Origin: Pseudomonadota bacterium | Lineage (GTDB): Bacteria > Pseudomonadota > Alphaproteobacteria > Rhizobiales > Pleomorphomonadaceae | Assembly: GCA_023436885.1 (NCBI GenBank) | Contig: JAEZHI010000047.1 | Span: forward strand, 50,380-114,379 | Direction: 5' to 3' | DNA: 64,000 bases | Part shown: piece by piece, positions 59,112 through 64,000 of the stretch | Numbering within the stretch: position 1 is the first letter of the stretch | Layout of the letters: the number at the start of each line of letters is the position of its first letter | Position numbers and translations under genes: made by a program | Notes under the pieces: generated by a model | Told to the model about the DNA's origin: nothing | Seen by the model: the letters and a program-made list of their open reading frames with translations, nothing else | Databases searched by the model: none

Positions 59112-60158
59112 ATGGCAGACACTTCGAGTAAGACGACTTCAACGACGTCGGGGCCGTCGCGGCGCGATATTCTGAAGCGGACGGCGGTCGGGGCCGGCGT
59201 CGTAGCGCTCGGCGCGACCGCCGGCAGTCGGCTGTTCACGCCGGCCATCGCCGCTCCGGCCCCCAAGATCCGCCTCGCCTGGACGGAAGTAGCAGCCTGT
59301 CACTCCCCGCTCGGCTTCGGTGTCGCCAAGGGCATCTATGCCAAGCACAACCTTGATATCGAACTGTTCTACCAGGGCGCCAGCGGCCAGACGCTCATCC
59401 AGGCGCTCGCCACCAACAAGGCCGATGCGGGCGCCGGCCTCATCGGCGACTGGCTGAAGCCGCTGGAACAGGGCTTTGACGTCAAGCTGTTCGTCGGTTC
59501 GCATGGCGGCTGCCAGCGCCTGCTCGCGTCCGAAGCTTCAGGCGTCAAGACACTCCAGGACGTCAAGGGCAAGACGATCGCCACTTACGGCATTGGCGCC
59601 CCCCCGCAGGTTGCCTTCCAGGTCACCCTGAAGAAGGCCGGCATCGACCCTGAAGCAGACGTCACCTGGAAGGCCGTGCCTTTCGAACTCGTCGGCGAAA
59701 CCGTCGCCAAGGGTGACGCCGATCTCGCAGCCCACCTCGATCCATGGGCCTATTCCATTCAGAAGCAGCATAATTTCGCGCTGATCGCCGATACCCAGAC
59801 TGGCGTCTACGCGGGCGAGGGCTGCTGCGTTCTCGGCGCCAACGGGCCCTATCTCGAAAGCAACAAGGACGCCATCCGCCGCCTGGCCGAGGCGAACATC
59901 GAGGTGCACGAATACGTCGCCGACCACGCCGACGAGGTAGCGGCCTGGTATCTCGAAAACCTCAAGCCCGCTGGCCTGTCGCTGCAAGACCTGACCGAGG
60001 TGATCGGCAACCTTCGGACCCACATTCATCCGATCGGCAATGAATTGGTCGAGCAGATCCGCAGGACGTCGGAAGACCTCAAGCTGGTCAAGGTTCTCGA
60101 TCCGGAAACCGACCCCAAGGAATTTGCCGAGCGGATCGTGTTCAACCTGCTGGCGTGA
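59112..60158 (+). CDS. NitT/TauT-type ABC transporter substrate-binding protein (Tat-exported)
   Basis: 348 residues from ATG 59112 with GGGAG eight bases upstream; an ATG at 59082 is possible. A twin-arginine signal SRRDILKRTAVGAGVVALGA is visible at residues 15-34, with cleavage after TPAIAA. The family fold is shown by HSPLGFGVAKGIYAKHNLDI and GASGQTLIQALATNKADAGA. Such proteins bind sulfonates, taurine, nitrate, bicarbonate or pyrimidine precursors. A GEGCC cysteine pair occurs near 239. Neighbouring sulfhydrylase and Rrf2 genes favour an organosulfur ligand. Confidence 0.88.
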   Translation: MADTSSKTTSTTSGPSRRDILKRTAVGAGVVALGATAGSRLFTPAIAAPAPKIRLAWTEVAACHSPLGFGVAKGIYAKHNLDIELFYQGASGQTLIQALATNKADAGAGLIGDWLKPLEQGFDVKLFVGSHGGCQRLLASEASGVKTLQDVKGKTIATYGIGAPPQVAFQVTLKKAGIDPEADVTWKAVPFELVGETVAKGDADLAAHLDPWAYSIQKQHNFALIADTQTGVYAGEGCCVLGANGPYLESNKDAIRRLAEANIEVHEYVADHADEVAAWYLENLKPAGLSLQDLTEVIGNLRTHIHPIGNELVEQIRRTSEDLKLVKVLDPETDPKEFAERIVFNLLA

Positions 60159-60224
60159 AAATGAAGGGAGGGCGCCGCCGAGGCCCCTCCCGTTTTGCAT
60201 GATGTCAATGAAGGGGGTCGACCA

Positions 60225-61220
60225 ATGACCGATATCGTTCAACCGCTGCCAGAAGGCACGCTGTCACTGGTATCGTTGCGAAATGTCTGGAAGCCGGGAA
60301 TTTACGCGGCGGCGACCTGGGCGGCGGCGGCGGCCATCACATACGGGCTGCCCGATACCATAAAGTGGGGCAGCGTTGGCCTGTTTGCCAGCATCAACGC
60401 CGTCGGGGCGGTCATTCTCCTTGCCTTGGCCTTCACCGTGCACAAGCTGGGCGCCTTTGGACGCAACGTGGTCTATTACGGCCCGTGGCTGATCGCCATT
60501 GGCGTATGGTTCGCCCTCTGGGAGTTCACCACGGCCAAGACCGGCTGGCTGCCCAAACCCTTCTTCTCGCCACCCCATGGGTTGCTGAACGTCTACGTCG
60601 TCGAATTCGATCGCCTGCTGATCTGTATCGGCTACTCGCTGCGCCTTTGGTCGCTCGGCTTTTTCTCCGGCATCGCCGTTGGCTTCGCACTCGGCGTGGC
60701 ACTCGGCTGGTCCAGGAGCTTCAATTACTGGGGCATGCCGATCCTGAAGCTGATCGGGCCGGTGCCGGCAACCGCCTGGATTCCGGCCACCTTCTATTTC
60801 TTCCCCTCGACCTTCCACGCCTCGATCTTCCTGGTCGCCCTGTCCTGCGGCATTCCAGTGGCCATTCTGACAGCTTCCGGCGTCGCGTCCGTCAATCGCG
60901 CCTATTACGACGTGGCGAGAACGCTGGGCGCCAACGAGCGCTTCCTGGTGCTGAAAGTCGCCGTACCCGCGGCACTCAATCACGTCTTCGTTGGTCTGTT
61001 CATGGGCCTTTACTACTCATTCGCCGTGCTTGTGGTGGCCGAAATGCTGGGCGCCAAGTATGGCCTTGGCTGGTACATCTCCTTCCAGACCGCCTATTCC
61101 GGCTATGCCAACGTCTACGCGACCATCGTCATCATGGCGCTGCTCTGCTCGGGCATCGTCAAGCTGCTGTTCGTCGCCCGGAATCGTCTTCTCGTCTGGC
61201 AAGAGCGAGGGCTGATCTGA
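60225..61220 (+). CDS. NitT/TauT-type ABC transporter permease
   Basis: 331 residues from ATG 60225 (AAGGGGG upstream). It is longer than the usual 250-280 because of two extra N-terminal membrane segments (residues 20-80). The EAA loop is VASVNRAYYDVARTLGANER near 222-241, then LVLKVAVPAALNHVFVGL. Forms the channel for the Tat-exported binding protein. Its last base overlaps the ATPase start (TGATG). Confidence 0.9.
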   Translation: MTDIVQPLPEGTLSLVSLRNVWKPGIYAAATWAAAAAITYGLPDTIKWGSVGLFASINAVGAVILLALAFTVHKLGAFGRNVVYYGPWLIAIGVWFALWEFTTAKTGWLPKPFFSPPHGLLNVYVVEFDRLLICIGYSLRLWSLGFFSGIAVGFALGVALGWSRSFNYWGMPILKLIGPVPATAWIPATFYFFPSTFHASIFLVALSCGIPVAILTASGVASVNRAYYDVARTLGANERFLVLKVAVPAALNHVFVGLFMGLYYSFAVLVVAEMLGAKYGLGWYISFQTAYSGYANVYATIVIMALLCSGIVKLLFVARNRLLVWQERGLI

Positions 61221-62005
61221 TGAGCGCGCTCGAAAATGAAGCGATAGCCCAGCGCGCCCTGTCGCTGGACATTCGATCAGTGTCCCATCACTACGACATC
61301 GCCGGCACCCGCTTCGACGTTCTCGACGATGTCACCCTGTCACTCGAACCGGGTGAGTTCGTTGCCCTTCTCGGGCCCTCGGGTTGCGGCAAGTCCACTT
61401 TGCTGCGGCTTGCTGCCGGCCTTGAAAAGCCGCGCAAGGGGGTACTGCTTGAGGACGGCGACCAGATCGAAGCGCCCGATCCGTCGCGTCTTCTGGTCTT
61501 CCAGGACCCGACGTTATTCCCCTGGCGCACTGTCAGAAAGAATGTGGCGACCGGCCTTGAGGCGCGCGGGCTACTGCCCCAGAAGGCGCACCGCATCGAC
61601 GAGGCGCTCTCCCTCGTTCGCCTTGAGGATTTCGCTGACGCCTATCCGCGCCAGCTTTCAGGTGGCATGGCGCAGCGCGTCGCGCTCGCCAGGGCGCTGG
61701 TCAACGACCCCGGCCTTTTGCTGCTCGACGAACCCTTCGGCAAGCTCGACTCGCTGACCCGCCTTTCCCTGCAAAACGAGCTCCTCAAGCTCTGGCAGAC
61801 GGAGGGCTTCACCGCGCTCCTGGTCACCCACGACGTCGAGGAAGCGTTGCTCCTGGCCAGTCGCGTCGTCGTCCTTTCGGACAGGCCCGCTCGCATCCTC
61901 GCGGAATTCAAGATCTCCACCAGCCATCCACGCCATCGCGACGACCCGGACTTCATTCGGCTGCGCCGCGAAATCCTGCATGAACTGGGGGTGCAAAGTG
62001 TCTAG
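61220..62005 (+). CDS. NitT/TauT-type ABC transporter ATP-binding protein
   Basis: 261 residues. Walker A GPSGCGKSTLLRLAAG near residue 52, Q-loop LVFQDPTLFPWRTV near 94, signature LSGGMAQRVALARAL near 145, Walker B LLLLDEPFGKLDSLTR and H-loop LLVTHDVEEALLLA are all canonical for the SsuB/TauB/NrtD group. Cytoplasmic energy unit of the importer. Confidence 0.92.
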   Translation: MSALENEAIAQRALSLDIRSVSHHYDIAGTRFDVLDDVTLSLEPGEFVALLGPSGCGKSTLLRLAAGLEKPRKGVLLEDGDQIEAPDPSRLLVFQDPTLFPWRTVRKNVATGLEARGLLPQKAHRIDEALSLVRLEDFADAYPRQLSGGMAQRVALARALVNDPGLLLLDEPFGKLDSLTRLSLQNELLKLWQTEGFTALLVTHDVEEALLLASRVVVLSDRPARILAEFKISTSHPRHRDDPDFIRLRREILHELGVQSV

Positions 62006-62303
62006 TCGTCTCCCCCTCGCACTCACGGGTGGCGGTGTGATCGCGGGTCTCGTGACGGCCGCCTGGTGGTGGATCGTCTACAGCCGCCAGATAAATGCCG
62101 GCAGCCTGCCGATTGCCAATGCCTTGCCCTGCCTCGCCCGCAAGACCGACATCTGTTCGCTGGCCGAAGCGCTGTGCGCGCAAACGCATCTTCTTGGCAT
62201 CACCCGCTATGCGCCAGCTTCATTCTGGGTGTCAGCCTTCCTGATCGCTGCCGGCCTTACCCTGCTCGGCCGACAATCCATTTCCGAGGAGACACGTTCA
62301 TGA
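61998..62303 (+). CDS. Small two-helix membrane protein with cysteine-rich loop
   Basis: 101 residues from GTG 61998 (GGGGG upstream), overlapping the ATPase gene by eight bases; an ATG at 61980 is an alternative. Two membrane helices (residues 5-28 and about 76-93) flank a loop with three cysteines in the pattern PCLARKTDICSLAEALC. No known family recognised. Its stop overlaps the ATG of the sulfhydrylase gene, so it is a genuine operon member, probably an accessory of the importer. Confidence 0.7.
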   Translation: MSSRLPLALTGGGVIAGLVTAAWWWIVYSRQINAGSLPIANALPCLARKTDICSLAEALCAQTHLLGITRYAPASFWVSAFLIAAGLTLLGRQSISEETRS

Positions 62304-63610
62304 ACGCTCCGACCCCGATCAAGCCGCCGCTGGCCAGCGATACGCTGGTGCTGCATGGCGGCAGCTTCCGCACCGATCCGGCAACCTCGGCCGTAGCGGT
62401 GCCGATCTATCAGACCACGTCCTTCGCCTTCGAAAGCACGGCCAAAGCCAAGCGGATCTCCGCCTTCGAGGAAATCGCCTATACCTATTCGCGCGTTGCA
62501 AATCCGACGGTCGATGCCTTCGAGCAGCGCCTTGCCGAACTGGACGGCGGCGTCGCGGCGCTGGGTGTCGCCTCCGGACAGGCGGCCACGGCGGTCGCCG
62601 TCTTGTCGCTTGTGAAGGCCGGCGACAACATCGTCGCCTCGCGCGGGCTTTACGGCGGCACGGTCAACTTCTTTCGTGAGCGTCTGAAGCAATTTGGCGT
62701 CGAAGCGCGCTTCGTCGACAGCGACGACCCCGAGAATTTTCGCCGGGCGACCGACGATCGCACCCGCCTCTATTTCGGCGAGACGCTGCCCAATCCCCGG
62801 CTCACCGTCTTCCCGATCCGCGAAGTGGCCGATATCGGCCGGCCGCTCGGCATTCCGCTCATCATCGACAACACGGCCTCGCCGCTCGCCGCCCGCCCAC
62901 TCGATCACGGCGCAGCCATCGTCGTCTATTCGGCGACCAAATACATCGGCGGCCACGGCACGACCATCGGCGGCGCCATCGTCGATGGCGGCTTCCCCTG
63001 GGCCGACTTCCCGGACCGGCAGCCGCTGATCAACAGTCCAGATCCGGCCTATGACAACCGCTCCTATGTCGATCTCGCCAACGCGCTTGGCGGTCCCATC
63101 GCCTTCATCGTCCGTGCCCGCGCCGCCATCGTCCGCGATCTCGGCCCGTCGTTATCGCCGCAGAATGCCTTCCAGTTGATACAGGGGCTGGAAACGCTGC
63201 CGCTGCGGCTCGAACGGCACTTCAGCAATGCTGCCAAGGTGGCCGAGTTCCTGTCGAAGCACCCGAAGATCGAGCGCACCGTTTATCCGGGTCTTCAGAC
63301 CGGCGAGGATCGCAGACGCGCCGACGCCTATCTCAAGGATGGCTATGGCGCACTGATCGGTTTCGAACCCAAGGGCGGCGAGGACGCAGCGCTCGCCTTC
63401 ATCGACCGGCTGAAGCTCATCTATCATCTCGCCAACATCGGTGACGCCCGCACCCTGGCCATCCATCCCTACTCGACGACGCATGGTCAGCTGTCGGAGG
63501 AGGAAAAGCTGGCAGCTGGCGTGACGCCATCCTTCGTCCGGCTCTCCATTGGCATCGAGAATCCGGCCGACATCATCGCCGATATCGACCAGGCCTTGGC
63601 GGGACTGTAG
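62300..63610 (+). CDS. O-acetylhomoserine sulfhydrylase-like PLP enzyme (Cys/Met metabolism family)
   Basis: 436 residues from ATG 62300 (GAGGAG upstream). Schiff-base Lys214 is in VYSATKYIGGHGTTIGG; the substrate-binding YTYSRVANPTVDAFEQRLA near 61 and ASGQAATAVAVL near 91 are canonical. Length of about 430 fits MetY-type O-acetylhomoserine aminocarboxypropyltransferase rather than the shorter cystathionine enzymes. It makes homocysteine from sulfide or methionine from methanethiol. Location after a sulfonate-type importer suggests it assimilates sulfur released from the imported compound. Confidence 0.88.
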   Translation: MNAPTPIKPPLASDTLVLHGGSFRTDPATSAVAVPIYQTTSFAFESTAKAKRISAFEEIAYTYSRVANPTVDAFEQRLAELDGGVAALGVASGQAATAVAVLSLVKAGDNIVASRGLYGGTVNFFRERLKQFGVEARFVDSDDPENFRRATDDRTRLYFGETLPNPRLTVFPIREVADIGRPLGIPLIIDNTASPLAARPLDHGAAIVVYSATKYIGGHGTTIGGAIVDGGFPWADFPDRQPLINSPDPAYDNRSYVDLANALGGPIAFIVRARAAIVRDLGPSLSPQNAFQLIQGLETLPLRLERHFSNAAKVAEFLSKHPKIERTVYPGLQTGEDRRRADAYLKDGYGALIGFEPKGGEDAALAFIDRLKLIYHLANIGDARTLAIHPYSTTHGQLSEEEKLAAGVTPSFVRLSIGIENPADIIADIDQALAGL

Positions 63611-63626
63611 TCATCCCGCAGGGGTC

Positions 63627-64000
63627 TCATCCGGCCAGGGCCACGGTCGCGGCGCTGGATTTATTCAGCATGTCGGCAAGCGTGGTGCGATCGAGCACTT
63701 CGGCCATGGCGTCACGCACTTCAGTCATGACGATGCGGACCGAGCAGGTCTGAAGGTCGCCACAGTCATCGCAAGGCTGGAAGGCGGTGCGGCTGGCGCA
63801 GGCGATCGGCGCCAGCGGACCATCCAGCGCGCGGACAGCCTGACCGATGACGATCTCCGATGCCGGACGGCTTAGCGCAAAGCCACCGCCCGGCCCCTTC
63901 CAGGAGCGCACGAAGCCGGCGTTCTTCAGATCGCGCATGATGGCATCGAGGAACTTCTTGGAGATATTCTCCTGCGTCGCGATTTCGGCGACCTGAACCG
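63627..64000 (-). CDS. Rrf2-family transcriptional regulator, partial (N-terminus beyond window)
   Basis: About 124 C-terminal codons are inside the window; the frame is open to the right edge. The winged-helix part reads QVAEIATQENISKKFLDAIM, then RDLKNAGFVRSWKGPGGGFA, typical of Rrf2 proteins. The effector region has four cysteines spaced C-x8-C-x2-C-x5-C (IAC to QTC), suggesting an iron-sulfur cluster or thiol switch as in IscR/NsrR relatives. Convergent with the sulfhydrylase gene; a CymR-like role in sulfur control is a guess from the neighbours. Confidence 0.85.
   Translation of the reverse strand, partial: VQVAEIATQENISKKFLDAIMRDLKNAGFVRSWKGPGGGFALSRPASEIVIGQAVRALDGPLAPIACASRTAFQPCDDCGDLQTCSVRIVMTEVRDAMAEVLDRTTLADMLNKSSAATVALAG

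Overview
The window reads as chromosome of a GC-rich alphaproteobacterium, most likely of the order Hyphomicrobiales (Rhizobiales). The grounds are the codon use, the very dense uptake-plus-catabolism layout, the families present (RuBisCO-like protein, hydantoinase/oxoprolinase sets, alphaproteobacterial hydroxyproline genes), and one intergenic palindromic repeat with the AAAGTGGGAACCGGTTTT core common in that order. I cannot name a genus. No rRNA, tRNA, CRISPR array, transposase or phage gene was seen. Nearly every gene belongs to a transporter-enzyme-regulator unit for scavenging small molecules.

Region 1 (1-12014): a minus-strand operon with an oligopeptide-type ABC transporter (binding protein, two permeases, two ATPases), a hydantoinase/oxoprolinase A and B pair, an M20 deacylase and the start of a second HyuB cut by the window edge. 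A divergent XRE-cupin regulator faces it. Region 2 (12031-17471): a trans-4-hydroxy-L-proline degradation locus. A divergent promoter with a perfect 16-bp palindrome drives Pyr4H2C deaminase, epimerase and a GntR/FCD regulator leftward, and a D-hydroxyproline dehydrogenase and alpha-ketoglutarate-semialdehyde dehydrogenase rightward. Region 3 (17538-24598): a fused HyuA-HyuB, an M20 amidohydrolase and an Ldh2-type reductase, with a divergent IclR regulator.

Region 4 (24788-32464): a LacI-controlled operon with a second oligopeptide-type importer ending in a cytoplasmic GH172 (DUF2961) glycosidase, which suggests oligosaccharide rather than peptide uptake. Region 5 (32465-39119): a second LacI regulator with three TAAACGTTTA operators, a ribose-type sugar importer and a protein of unknown function. 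Region 6 (39120-39424) is intergenic, with two strong hairpin structures.

Region 7 (39425-51387) is the most unusual part: an orphan sugar-binding protein, then a tightly coupled operon of FGGY kinase, Zn-type alcohol dehydrogenase, class II aldolase, PfkB kinase, SorC regulator, a transketolase split into two subunits, a RuBisCO-like protein and a cytoplasmic BisC-type molybdoenzyme. Region 8 (51654-64000), divergent from it, holds mtnA (methylthioribose-1-phosphate isomerase), an amino-acid importer without an ATPase, a homocysteine S-methyltransferase, a PPC/DUF296 protein with an ECF transporter whose two ATPase domains are fused and asymmetrically degenerate, a sulfonate-type importer, an O-acetylhomoserine sulfhydrylase-type enzyme and a Cys-rich Rrf2 regulator. 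Together regions 7 and 8 look like salvage of sulfur-containing (methylthio) sugars and organosulfur compounds, with branched-sugar (apiose-type) catabolism as the main alternative reading of region 7.
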